A stretch of 44,830 nucleotides of DNA, from the NCBI GenBank assembly GCA_003118195.1, contig BEXV01000315.1, forward strand, positions 223,410-268,239, given 5' to 3'. The notes beneath the pieces were generated by a model. It saw only the letters and a list, made by a program, of their open reading frames with translations. It did not search any database and was not told where the DNA came from. This DNA is from Hemicentrotus pulcherrimus (lineage: Eukaryota; Echinodermata; Echinoidea; Camarodonta; Strongylocentrotidae). The position numbers were made by a program, and so were the translations under genes. Of the stretch, positions 20,501 through 31,104 are shown one piece after another (the stretch's first letter is position 1; each line of letters starts with the position of its first letter).

Positions 20501-23500
20501 AGGAAGAGTGTAGGTCTTGTACGTTGGATCGTGGATGACCGTTTATGGTGATATCTACTGGAATCTGTTCCAAGCAAGGTTAATATGTAGAATGCTGGGG
20601 TTCGACGGTGCCCTGGCCGCGCCACGATCGGCAATGTTTGTGCAGGGTTCTGGTGATATTCTTGGTGTCAATTGCTGGGGAACAGAAGACAGCCTGGCAG
20701 ATTGTTACGAAGTGTGGCTTGACTCTTCTTGTGGGCATCACAGGGATGCGAGCGCCGTGTATTTCTCAGGAGGTACGAACTCTTGTGAAAATGAGGGAAC
20801 GTCTAGTCGGAATTTAACAAGAATTTTTTTTGGAGCTAATACGGCCTGAATTTAGTTCTTCCTATCATTTTCACAAACTCGATGACTAAAATCTAACCGT
20901 TTCCGTTTGAGAAAGTGATAGTGATGGTCTTATCACATACTATGACGGCGATTAACATTGACACCTTTTTTAAAGGCATTTCGTGAATGTTGACTAATAC
21001 GCAGTCATATCGCTTTCAAGAACCCTACACATAATAATATATGTATATTAGTTTGCTTTAGTTTATACACGTTTTGCTAGACAAAACTTTGGCAAACGTC
21101 TCATCGAAAATTGATGCTTATCGTTCTAAGACTCTCCAAAACTCCTAACGGGTCAGATTTTAATCCTTTACTTTGTTTGGACTCCAGGAATCTCCAAAAC
21201 AGTGGAGGGATCAACTAAAAAGAAGGTGGCACCACAAACAAAAATTATCTTTTACTGACCATACACGCTCGTTAAACAAGACGCGACAAAATCGCGGCGA
21301 TTTTCTCAAATGAATGTATATTGTATCCCTTGTTGAGCGCCATTGCTCATTGACATGCCATGTCTGAACAGGCCTTTAGGGATCTTCTTACGTTTCATGA
21401 ACGATTTTTAAGCAACAATGCTATTACTTTTGTTTCAAGTATTTTAAAAGTATATCAATTTTTGGCAAAAAGACCGTGAGGAAATTTTAAATTACCAACT
21501 TCATTTGTTTAGATAATGTTGGTTCTATTAAATCGCACTCTATTTCTCTTTGAAGCTGACGAAGCAATGGACGAATGAGACAAGGAAAAACAATCTAATT
21601 CACTGGTTTTGGTTTATATCAAGTTTGTCATTATCTTGTTTTGTATATTAATCAATATATTACGCAGAAGATAATTAATAAAAACAGCTTTAACTGAAAA
21701 TTATCTATATCTAAGAGATAAAGAACTATTAAAACCTAAACGAATTCATCCGTAATTGAAGAAACTTCTGGTTAATATAATATCTGTAGATATTTTCTTT
21801 TCTTAAGAAAGAAATGTGGCCTGTATAGGCTTACTTCTTTGTCACTTATCTCGGGACTCTTAAACATCTCCCTTCGAGAATAGTGGGCTAACAAAACAAA
21901 AAACTTTTATGTGTTTTAACCATAGTTTTTGGTATTTTTTAAAACCATAAAGTGTGCACTCTTTTGGTCTAAACGTGACAGATCCATTTCGAGTTCGTCT
22001 TGTCGGTGGGTCTAACGATGCTGAAGGTAGAGTAGAGGTCATGTACGATGGATCCTGGGGAACGATCTGTCACAATGCCTGGGATCTGAGAGACGCGAAG
22101 GTGGTTTGTAGAATGCTGGGGTTTGATGGAGCCTTGGACGCACCAAGATCTGCAAGATTTGGTCAAGGCTCTGGTCGTATTCTTTTAGATTATGTGGAGT
22201 GTGAAGGAACAGAAGATAACATAGCAGACTGTACCCATGGAGGGATTGGAGATTATACTAAATGCGGACATTCCAGGGATGCAGGCGTCATTTGTTATTC
22301 CGGAGGTATGTTTTCTACGTATTTTAACCTTGCTAGTAATCCAACTTCTCGACAATGAATTTGTTTGAGTGTTCATTGGATGAGCACGATCGTCGGAACA
22401 GTTATTTATTAGTCACGTAAAAGTCTATGTTTACCTCTTGAACAAAGAATTTCGATGTAAAAACAAGAAACTTTTGGAACCAAGAAGAAGCCAACTCTTT
22501 CACAACATAGACAAATAAACAAACTGAACGATTTACTTGTACTTGGACGTTGATGTTGTTGTATGGGGACAAGTATTGCTCTAACTGATTATACATGATA
22601 ACATTTAGATAAGTTTCCAAAAAAAGTATATTCATTTCGTTTTAAAGACGGTTTTGCATTGGAAGCAACGGCATACAAAGCATAATCATTTCCCTTATTC
22701 TACACATAAAAATTGCGACTTTCCCTCTTATCATCTTCGGTTCTCACTGAAATTGAGGTAAATTTTTAAAAAAGGATTTATGGGATATAAAAATGGAGCA
22801 ATTGCAGATTATCTTTGTGTGCCCTCATTTTTGTTTTTGTTTGATATCATGTCAAAGAAGCATGTATTACGTTCTTCTCTAATAGTCAATCCAAAACCAT
22901 TTCAAGTTCGTCTTGTCGGTGGGTCTAACGATGCTGAAGGGAGAGTAGAGGTACCACATAATGGATCCTGGGGAACTATCTGTGATGTTGGCTGGGATCT
23001 GAGGGACGCGAGGGTGGTTTGTAGAATGGCAGGTTTTGATGGAGCTTTGGACGCACCGAGATCTGCTAGGTTCGGTCAAGGCTCTGGTCGTAGTCTACTA
23101 GGATACGTCAATTGTGACGGAAATGAAAATAACCTAGCAGACTGTGCTCAATCAGGGATTGGACGTTACTCATGCAGTCATACAAGGGATTCGGGAGTCA
23201 TTTGCTACTCTGGAAGTACGTTTTCTCTCTATTTTATCCTTACTGATAGTCCATTTAACCGACAATAAAGTTCTTTGAGTGTTTATTAAATGAGCAAGAC
23301 CGTCAGAACAGTTATTTATTAGTGACTTTGATAATCTCCCTTAATTTCTTAAACCGTGAATTTTGATATATTACCAAGAAACTTTTGGTATCAAGAAGCC
23401 CACTCTGGCAATATTATAAAAAAATAAACACACTCGGGGACAAGTATTCATCTACCAGAATATCCATGATAATGTTGAAATTATTTTCCCCCAAAACTGT

Positions 23501-26500
23501 ATTTTTATTTCATTTTAAAAACGGTTTTGCATCGAAAGCAAAGACATCAGAAGCATATTGATTTCAATTAATCTACACATGCCGGATATATCAAACCGAA
23601 AATGCGATTTCCTCTCTCATCATCTGTGGCCCTCACTGAGATTGGGGATAATTGTTCATTAGTACTTATGCGATATAAAATGCAAACAATGGCAAAATAT
23701 TGTTAAGTGCCCTCATAGTTTTGTATTGACCGTGAAATTTGTGATGATATCATCTAAAACAAGCATGTATTACGTTTTTTCTCTAATAGTCCATCCAAAA
23801 CCATTTCAAGTTCGTTTCGTCGGTGGGTCTAACGATGCTGAAGGCAGAGTAGAGGTAACGCATACTGGATCCTGGGCAACTATCTGTGATGTTGGCTGGG
23901 ATCTGAGGGACGCACGGGTGGTTTGCAAAATGGCAGGTTTTGATGGAGCCTTGGACGCACCGAGATCTGCACGGTTTGGTCAGGGCTCTGGTCGTGTTCT
24001 TCTATCCTATGTCAGCTGTGACGGAACGGAAGACAACCTAGCTGACTGTGCTCATGCAGGGAATAGACATTACACATGCAGTCATACAAGGGATGCAAGC
24101 GCTGTTTGTTATTCAGGAGGTAGGTTTTTTTATAAATATTTTAGAAATAGTTTTTGTATAGGTTAGCCATTTAAGTAAATAATTTTACTTATTTGCTTCC
24201 TTTTACACCTGAATTTATATATTGTATTCAGTATTGTAGTCAGTAATTGAGGTTTGGCGCACGAAACTGACTTCCGCAAACGAGTGAGAATTATAGGAAG
24301 GGTTTCTTACTCCGACGTGCTATCTATAATTTATTTTTTAATAGTTAAGGAATTGCTCTTCTACAATTATTTCTAGTAACGTGAGGAGCTCTTAACCAAT
24401 CCATGTACTGACATTTTTGAGGGGTACATAATTTCATTTTCTTAAAGGGTACGCCAATTTTATCTGATAAACATATTCTACTTTTCATTCTTATTATTCA
24501 TTAAACACATCAGAGCCATTTCAGGTTCGTCTCACCAATGGAACCACCGATTCAGAAGGCAGGGTAAAAGTTTTGTATAAGGGAAGCTGGGGAACTATTT
24601 GTGATGATAACTGGGATCTAAGAGACGCAAGAGTAGTTTGTAGAATGCTTGAATTTGACGGAGCTTTAGCCGCACCTGTTAGTGCTACGTTTGGTGCCGG
24701 AAGCGGGAAAATCTTATTTGATGACGTTGGATGCAAGGGCACAGAAGACACCCTCGCTGAGTGCTATCATCGAGGGCTAGGAGTCAACTCCTGTGAACAT
24801 GACAGGGACGCTGGTGTAATTTGTTTTAGAGGAGGTAGGTTGATATGATTGTATATAGTAGTTCTCAAAGGCTTTGAAAATCTAAAATTCGTAAAACGGT
24901 TGTTACAATTGTCAACCTATTGGTCTTCATCGTGTTGGTCTCGCTGTTTTCACGTGACCAATGGGGTGTTTTAAGTTTTGAGTCCCGTTTGCCCTTTATC
25001 CTACAAGAGGCAAGAATAACGTTTTGTTTGACGTGGGGCTTCGGAACAGTTGACAATAGGGTCATTTACATATACATTGAATAATGGAATGTTATAACAA
25101 ATGTTTCGTTTTGTCTATACATGTAGACAAAAAAAAAATGATTTTAGGATTCAATCAAAGACGGATACTCGACACCACTCTTTCTCACAACAATTATTTT
25201 TCCAGTCGACTTCAAAAGTATATGCTCTTCCACGTACGAATTATAGAGAATTCATTATAACGTTCGTGTCAAAAGAAGCTCTTAATAATTGTTACATGAA
25301 TTGCATCTATATCCCCATCTTATTAATATGCATGAAACTTTTATATTAGTATGTATAGGTCACTACAGGGGGCTTCCATCGCTATCACGAACAAGAACTA
25401 AGTTGATTATCAACTCATGCTGCACACATATTATGATGTAGGGAGTCAATATTTGATAATTGCTGTAGGCTCCTTTACAAAGATAAATCACTAATCAAAT
25501 AATTTCACATAAGTATTTGTTTTATTTCCTCCAACCGCCCCCCCCCCAAAAAAAGCACCATTTCTAGTTAAGCTCGTTAACGGATCTACCGACCTTGAAG
25601 GACGAGTAGAGGTCTTGTATGATGGTTTTTGGGGAACCGTTTGTGATCATGAGTGGGATCTGAGAGATGCAAGGGTCGTGTGTAAAATGCTGGGGTTTGA
25701 TGGAGCCCTAGCCGCTCCAGGTTCTGCTTCATTTGGCCAAGGTTCAGGAGATATACTACTTGATGATATAGCCTGTGAAATTACACACGAAAGCCTGGCA
25801 GACTGTTACCATCGAGGGATTGGTGTCTCCAATTGCAAACACGAAGAGGATTCCGGAGCCATTTGTTTCAAAGGAGGTATGGAATGAGACTTGTAGTAAG
25901 CAAATATTAATCGACTACGAGGGTATGGTGCAAACTATCATCACCGAGGTCATTCCCGGGGGACAACTATCGTCCCGAGCAGCAAAACGAGGGATGATGG
26001 TTGCCCCTAGATCACCGAGACGATGATAGTTTGTATCAATTGCCCGAGTAAAGGAGGTTATATTTGTTTTATAATCCACATCAGCAATAAGGTCTATTTA
26101 AAGTGAATTTTACATAATTAAAAGAACTGATTCTGCGACAGTTTAGCTTCAGCTAGATTTTACAAAGCGCGAAATGCATACAATGTAACAAAGTCGATGC
26201 GCGCTCATTTCAAATTGACATTGACATTTCCCGTAACATACGTTGTTACACGTTTTCAATTGCAAGTGGGGCAGCAGCAAAAAATTCCCTTACAAAAGTC
26301 CTATCGCAGGAATATAGTACTTATCTATCTTTTATCATGTGACCTTGTTTAGACCAATCAGATTCTTAGTATGCGGGATATAATCTAAAATATTCACAAC
26401 TCAAAATGACGATTTGTATAGAATATGATTTATAAAGAAAATCGATCTACCCCCCCCCCCCNCAACTCAAAATTCCGATTTTTATAGAAATGCATCTTTC

Positions 26501-29171
26501 TTCCATCTGATTGTAGTTCAATAGTATACCCATACACCCATGCACTTGTGACATGATCGCATATACAGTAAAACAAAAATCATTTTAACAGCCTTTTCCA
26601 AGAGCTTCTTAAAGTGTGTAAAATTGGGAAGACCGATGCATTACGTAATAAACAATGTCTGAGACCGACCGGTCGTGTTTTGTCTACTTTCCACAAACAC
26701 AATTTCCTCTCCTAATACTTAAAATTGCTATTTCATTTGATAATTGTAAAACTTCACAGACCCATTCAAGGTTCGTCTTACCGATGGAGCGAAAGATTCT
26801 GAGGGTAGAGTAGAGGTTATGTACAATGGATCCTGGGGAACTGTCTGTGACAATGGCTGGGATCTGAACGATGCGAGAGTTGTTTGCAGAATGTTGGGGT
26901 TTGATGGAGCTTTGGCAGCAACAGTTTCTGCACAGTTTGGTCAGGGCAATGGTAGTATTCTGCTTACTGATGTTCAGTGTTACGGAACAGAAAAGAACAT
27001 AGCAGATTGTTATCACAGAGGCATAAGAGTTCATAGCTGTAGTCATTCCAGTGATTCAGGTGCCATTTGTTTCTCAGGAGGTATGTTTCTGTCCTATAGT
27101 GCATGACAGTTTTTCATGTATATATGTTTTTGCCCTCTTGCCAAAAGTTGCATTTTTCAAACTTTGTTATACACAATGGGAAAAAGTGAAGTTGTAAAAA
27201 TACATTTCTTGTGTCATAATTTGAAAAAAATACCTGTCGAAATATATGAAATATGACAGGATAACAAAAAAGTAGGCACACACTTATCGACTATTTATAA
27301 GTTGACATTTAGAAGTGATTGCACAAATACTTACTCAGAAGAAATCTTGTTTTATTCCACTCTGTTTAAAAAAATGCTCGGTATTACCTTTCTAGTTCGT
27401 CTGATTGGTGGGAATAATGATGCTGAAGGTAGAGTAGAGATTCTACACGATGGCTCCTGGGGGACTGTCTGTGACGACTCTTGGGACCTCATGGACGCTG
27501 AGGTTGTTTGCAGCATGTTAGGATTTGATGGAGCTTTGGAGGCTCCACATGATGCTCGATTTGGTAAAGGATCTGGGAGTATCTTTCTCGATGAAGTTCA
27601 GTGCCAGGGGACAGAAACTGACATTGAACGTTGTGATCATGCCGGTATTCGTGTGCACAACTGTGCCCACAACGAGGATGCTAGCGTTATTTGCATTCAA
27701 AAAGGTATAAATCTACATCATAAATGTATTTCTCGGTATCAAGTGAAACATTTACGACAAAGAATTAACGAACTGTGTTCATGTTTATCTTGTAGTATTT
27801 ACCAGGAGTTGCAAAGGTATATGACAAGTTCTTAGAGTTGACTTTGCAACTACGATGGATTTTTTTTTGTTTTTTGTATTGTTTTGCGAAAAATGTTTGA
27901 ACACAAATTTCTAGGATGAATTTTACAGTATTTTGTTTCTGTTGTGGAGAAGATTTTGGATTTCAGCTCCATAAATCCATTTTTATTCAAATGTTCCTTT
28001 ATATTCATGTTCCAATCCTTATTTAGATCACACAACGGAATCTGAAACCGGCGAAACAAGCAGCGGTGAAACAATTACAACACATGAATCTGGCACAATA
28101 CCAACCTCGAACAAACCTCTACAAAATCTAAAAGTGACAATTGTTACCGGGCTTTGCATACTGCTTACGATCATCTTTATCGGGGTAACACTTGCATACT
28201 GTGTACGTAGGGCAATCAAGTCAAGGGCAGAACGGAACTTAGAAAATGACATTTACATGGATTTTCAAGACACAGGATTAAACCAGGACAGGTTTGTAGC
28301 CTCTACATATCAGGATCTGAATGCTCCTCCAAAACTCCCAGAACGACGCTTAACGAGGTTGAGTAAAGGTAGTACGATCATAGAGTCCTGCCAGAACCAG
28401 CGGTTTTATACGGACGAGGAGCAGATGTTGGCACAACAGACAAGAATAGGTGACAACACCCACGACTATATGGACATGACTCCTATGAACAAGACAGCTC
28501 CAACGAAAAAGGATGCACATATGTATGCTTATAGCCTCCGCGTTGGAAATAAAGACACAGATACGTTACCACAAAATAATACAGCGACAATATTCAGAGC
28601 AATCTGCCATGATGAAACGTGTGAGCCAGTAGATACTGTGCAAATTATTGGACAAAATAATCCACACAAGTATATGGTTATGAACACTGTATACAAAAAA
28701 CTTAAAATAGAAAAAGATGTAGATCTTGACGGATATCTCCTCCCAAGTAAAACTGAAAGTGGAAAAAAGGAGCCGCTAGATAACGCACCAACTACTAAAC
28801 GAACCGGCACCAATGAATATATAGATATGACGAATAATAACAAACAGCTTTTAGAGGGAAGCGATGTAGACCTTGACGGTTATATTTTGCCAAGTGCATC
28901 TGGTTTAAATTCCGAAGATAAAGCAAATTTTGAAAAAGCAAAACAAAGTTGTTTATCTCAAAACGATAGAGATATATTTCTCACGAGTGTTTGTGACACA
29001 AGTTGCTCTAACGGACGGACTCCTACACTGCAACAGGAATGTACGAAGCGAGATTCAGTTGAAAAGTGCATGGAAATAAACACCATTTCTAAACGATGCT
29101 CAACGTTTGAAGATGAAGACAAAGATGGATATCTTCTGCCAAGTGCTGCAGGCGACGATACGATTGAATAA
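17237..29171 (+). CDS. Gene B: multi-SRCR transmembrane receptor with phosphotyrosine-module tail
   Basis: Gene model from open phase-1 exons 17237-17566, 21982-22305, 22886-23215, 23790-24119, 24514-24834, 25556-25876, 26760-27080, 27396-27704 and the tail exon 28027-29171. That gives up to eight SRCR domains, a Thr/Ser stem, one transmembrane helix and a tail of about 320 residues. Broken exons at 16349 and 20467 would have to be skipped, which phase-1 symmetry allows. A 674-nt N gap and the missing first exon leave the 5' end unsettled; a conservative model starts at 21982. The tail is paralogous to gene A. Role: cell-surface recognition coupled to tyrosine phosphorylation, by inference. 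Confidence 0.72.
17567..18036 (+). other. Intron ending in an SRCR acceptor with its exon lost
   Basis: Its latter part is homologous to 1880-2147. It ends with the same TATTCACGTGTAG acceptor that precedes exon 2148. Only about six bases of exon follow (18037-18042) before a dispersed repeat begins, so the SRCR exon expected here has been deleted or replaced. Confidence 0.65.
18042..18535 (+). repeat. Dispersed repeat, copy 2 (5' portion)
   Basis: It aligns by eye with about 43605-44105: GATATCTTTAA / GTATCTTTAA, GGTTAATAAA, AAGGTAGCAC, GTGTAAAACAAA and the GACAGGG block, in order. An A-rich run lies at about 18117-18130. It replaces the SRCR exon expected at 18037. Confidence 0.65.
18710..19286. 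mobile_element. Harbinger-type MITE (577 bp)
   Basis: Perfect terminal inverted repeats TGCCTAGGTCACATTTGC at 18710-18727 and 19269-19286, with weaker pairing continuing inward. TAA flanks both sides (18707-18709, 19287-19289). A 3-bp TAA target duplication fits PIF/Harbinger. There is no open transposase. The interior is GC-rich with short ACGCAAGGCTA direct repeats near 19052-19085. The first 14 nt of the TIR also occur at 11074. Confidence 0.85.
19290..19527. other. Sequence before assembly gap
   Basis: No feature recognised. It ends in a pyrimidine-rich (TTC)n tract directly before the gap. Confidence 0.5.
19528..20201. other. Assembly gap (N)
   Basis: 674 undetermined bases, bordered on the right by a 19-nt G run. 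An SRCR exon could be hidden here, because the spacing in duplicated blocks would allow one. Confidence 0.97.
20467..20772 (+). pseudogene. SRCR exon B3, two stops and two cysteines lost
   Basis: A 306-nt phase-1/1 SRCR exon (AG 20465-20466, GT 20773-20774) closely related to 35118. In-frame TAA at 20499-20501 and TAG at 20511-20513 replace Glu codons. The C2 cysteine (T-V-C) and the C8 cysteine (A-V-C) are both tyrosine, TGT changed to TAT. With four independent lesions it is the most decayed full-length SRCR exon here. Confidence 0.88.
20773..21981 (+). other. Intron, paralogous to 35424-36600
   Basis: Shares long words with 35424-36600, including the stretch around AACAGCTTTAACTGAAAATTAT (about 21685 and 36269) and the region before the next acceptor. 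A degraded counterpart of the SRCR leader relic may lie near 21080-21110. No open coding sequence. Confidence 0.6.
21982..22305 (+). CDS. SRCR exon B4 (open)
   Basis: A 324-nt phase-1/1 exon, AG 21980-21981 and GT 22306-22307. It starts [10 protein letters not shown], shorter than the A-H-P leader. [25 protein letters not shown] and VIC supply six cysteines. It is the first of three exons spaced exactly 904 nt apart (21982, 22886, 23790). Confidence 0.92.
22306..22885 (+). other. Intron of the 904-nt tandem unit, copy 1
   Basis: Aligned along its length with 23216-23789, sharing CAGTTATTTATTAGT, AAGAAACTTTTGG and GGGGACAAGTATT in the same order. No coding feature. Confidence 0.75.
22886..23215 (+). 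CDS. SRCR exon B5 (open)
   Basis: A 330-nt phase-1/1 exon, AG 22884-22885 and GT 23216-23217. It reads [19 protein letters not shown] (with an N-G-S sequon), [17 protein letters not shown] and VIC. M-A-G-F instead of M-L-G-F is shared only with the next exon, as expected of a recent tandem copy. Confidence 0.92.
23216..23789 (+). other. Intron of the 904-nt tandem unit, copy 2
   Basis: Paralogous to 22306-22885 (see that entry). It ends in a TTTTTTCTCTAATAG acceptor like that before 22886. Confidence 0.75.
23790..24119 (+). CDS. SRCR exon B6 (open)
   Basis: A 330-nt phase-1/1 exon, AG 23788-23789 and GT 24120-24121. It reads [36 protein letters not shown] and AVC. The first two thirds are nearly identical to 22886, but the 3' end and following intron (GTTTGTATAGGTTAGCCATTT at about 24150) match those after exon 17237, so the exon-intron unit looks mosaic. 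Confidence 0.92.
24120..24513 (+). other. Intron, start shared with intron at 17567
   Basis: The 5' part is homologous to 17567-17660. The remainder is AT-rich with no recognised feature. Confidence 0.65.
24514..24834 (+). CDS. SRCR exon B7 (open, diverged)
   Basis: A 321-nt phase-1/1 exon, AG 24512-24513 and GT 24835-24836. It reads [42 protein letters not shown] and VIC. It has the six cysteines but is clearly less similar to the tandem-array exons. Y-H-R-G-L/I-G-V replaces the A-H-x-G-I motif, a feature it shares with 25556 and 26760. Confidence 0.92.
24835..25555 (+). other. Intron ending in an unusual acceptor
   Basis: AT-rich intron with no repeats recognised. It ends CCGC...(C run)...AAAAAAAG|CACC, so the acceptor AG (25554-25555) follows an A run and a C run instead of a normal polypyrimidine tract. 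Confidence 0.6.
25556..25876 (+). CDS. SRCR exon B8 (open)
   Basis: A 321-nt phase-1/1 exon, acceptor AG 25554-25555 and donor GT 25877-25878. It reads [35 protein letters not shown] and AIC. The usual G-T-E-D before S-L-A-D-C is I-T-H-E. The frame is secure from the six cysteines. The acceptor is inferred from phase and sister exons; the A-rich tract before it may be error-prone sequence. Confidence 0.87.
25877..26759 (+). other. Intron with hairpin element and poly-C/N
   Basis: It contains an inverted-repeat hairpin (25931-26033), AT-rich sequence and a C run with a single N at about 26452-26462. No coding sequence recognised. Confidence 0.6.
25931..26033. repeat. Short inverted-repeat (hairpin) element
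   Basis: CAAACTATCATC at 25931-25942 is inverted at 26022-26033 (GATGATAGTTTG). Further imperfect pairing runs inward through the ATCACCGAG-type segments. It is about 100 nt long and resembles a tiny foldback or MITE terminus; no target duplication is certain. Confidence 0.6.
26760..27080 (+). CDS. SRCR exon B9 (open)
   Basis: A 321-nt phase-1/1 exon, AG 26758-26759 and GT 27081-27082. It reads [19 protein letters not shown] (with an N-G-S sequon), [17 protein letters not shown] and AIC. It is one of the diverged membrane-proximal domains. Confidence 0.92.
27081..27395 (+). other. Short intron
   Basis: 315 nt, bounded by GT at 27081 and by a TTACCTTTCTAG acceptor at 27395. No features. Confidence 0.7.
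27396..27704 (+). CDS. SRCR exon B10 (open, membrane-proximal)
   Basis: A 309-nt phase-1/1 exon, AG 27394-27395 and GT 27705-27706. With the G from the previous exon it starts [12 protein letters not shown], so the leader is reduced to one residue. [26 protein letters not shown] and VIC give six cysteines. It ends I-Q-K instead of Y-S-G-G, fitting its position directly before the stem exon. It is the most diverged SRCR domain of gene B. Confidence 0.9.
27705..28026 (+). other. Short intron before tail exon
   Basis: 322 nt, T-rich, with acceptor CTTATTTAG at 28025-28026. Confidence 0.7.
28027..29171 (+). CDS. Gene B stem, transmembrane and cytoplasmic tail exon
   Basis: Phase-1 acceptor, open to TAA 29169-29171 (about 381 codons). 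It has a Thr/Ser/Glu-rich stem of about 35 residues (likely O-glycosylated), a hydrophobic helix at about 28133-28204 ending Y-C-V, then the basic V-R-R-A-I-K-S-R. Tail motifs by tyrosine-codon position: YMDF 28254, YQDL 28308, PPKLPER 28326-28346, YMDM 28467, YMVM 28671, DGYLLP 28734, YIDM 28818, DGYILP 28881, a decayed C-M-E-I (tyrosine replaced by cysteine, 29067) and DGYLLP 29130. Each Y-x-x-M lies roughly 60 nt before a D-G-Y-x-L-P. The N-L-(D/E)-x-x-(V/I)-Y-M-D and Y-Q-D-L-x-x-P-P-K-L-P-E-R segments are shared with gene A, so the two exons are paralogues. Confidence 0.92.
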
Positions 29172-31080
29172 CCATGCGAAATCATGCAGCATGTTGAAGA
29201 AAAGCCTGACAATAGGCATGAATTCCTCATGATGTGTTTCGAAGGTAGTAATGAGGATCTTCAGAAAAGAACGATTATGATATTCCACAGTAGGAAGATA
29301 TTCATGATTTGGCCGTCATATTGAATATTCACGGACGGAAGTAGAGAAAGGGACATTAATCTTCAGAACGAATATTGCACAAATTTTTTTCTGAAGATAA
29401 ATTGAAATTAATTGAAAACATTTGTTTTTGATAGAAATGTTTGCATGGTTCTACGCATTTAAAGAAGGTGTTTGCTAGTCTCTAATAATGGACCTTATAT
29501 ATCTATAAAGAGGGATTTCTTGATTAGTGTCTCATATTTCCTTCATAAAAAAAAATGATGAAAACGTTTGCAAACATTTCGATGAATATCTTCTTTAAAA
29601 ATGTAAGAATTATAATCTGACAACGATCTGTGATGTAATACGATATTTCTGAAAATCATGTAATGTGTTAAAATGTTTGCTTTTTCATCTTTTTGAATTT
29701 AGGGTAGAATATTTCTTTTGGAAGTAATTTTTAGACATTGTACCCTTTTTTGGAAATGTTTTGACCTCACTGATGTAAATTAACTTTCAAGTGCTGAGCA
29801 TAGCATGCAGCCATATTGTCTAATTTTATGCAAATTAATTATATTATCTCTACAATAAATTGACCTAATGTGTCAACGTTCCAGTAGATATCCTAATAAG
29901 GAAACTCCATCACTAAATTTTTAGCACTTAAGTTTTAATCCTTTTTAAGGCTTAAAATAACTTTTTAAACAATAATTTTTTAAAGATTTATTTCACTGAA
30001 TAAGCGTTTACGTCTTTTAAAGAAATTGACATCTGGGGATAAAGCTGTGAGGATATCAACTACTTATCAATCGGATTGCTCGTAGATGATCTCATGCATG
30101 AGCGCGTAGACAAAGGCGAATCTTATTCGACTTGAAAACTTAATCCATTAGACCAGAATTGTGGTTAATGGATATCAGAATTTAATTGTTTTTATAGTCT
30201 TGTTTTAAATATTAAAGTTTTGTACCCGGTCTTAAAGTCTCTTGGACTTTGAACAAAGAAGTATAAGAAATTAAGAGAGGTCGTTTATACTCTTATGAAT
30301 GTGATTAAAATAAATTCGTCTTCTAATAGCTTTTTAAGTTTAAAGGTTTTACTGTTCGTGGAGGGTGCTTGAGGTAGGTTTCTCGACATTTGACTTGAAA
30401 TGATTTCAATAATCCTTTAAATTTAGTCATTATGGTATTATATTTCATCAAATGGAGAAAAATTATATGACTGTTATTTTCAGCCACAAATTTGCATGTT
30501 CAAAGAAGGGTAAATGAGACAATGATGTCGACGTGTACATTTTCTTAATTTTCTTAATGTTAGATGTACATGATCCTAAAGAGGAAACACTTGAAACAAA
30601 TACATGTAGGTAGATGTGTTATTAACAACACCTCATTAAAACAAGGTTTCTTCTCATCAATACATACAAATGTTCTTTTTACTAATTGTTGAATTATGAC
30701 AAATTATCATTACACGGTATAACTCATACAAAAGAGAATTATCTGCGCATCTCTCTTCCCTGCATATACTCCATTGTTTGAGCAGCGCACATTGCTGGGC
30801 TCCAAGGGAGCAATGTATGAGATGGAAAATACCCTCAATTTTATATAACAAAAATTGCATGTATTGCGTTTTTTAGTATAACATATATTCACTTCAAAAA
30901 TTGAAATGTGCCTCAAACCATTATATCTTAACCTCAGCCTGCTGCTTTGGTGAAATATAGTCTCACTCAAGAAGTTGTCGGTTCACATATTTTGTTGAAC
31001 TTGAACGCCGGAGCGTGGGATGTTTCTATATGTGCGCGAGGGGGCAACGTAACCACTTTTTTTGTACTGTATAACGCTTA
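29172..31080 (+). other. Gene B 3' UTR and intergenic AT-rich DNA
   Basis: AT-rich, no coding feature recognised. Confidence 0.5.
29854..29859 (+). promoter_or_regulatory. Candidate polyadenylation signal, gene B
   Basis: AATAAA about 680 nt after the gene B stop. Another AATAAA lies at 30309-30314. Either could end the 3' UTR. Confidence 0.4.
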
Positions 31081-31104
31081 CTAAAGTTAATTACACGGTG
31101 CACC

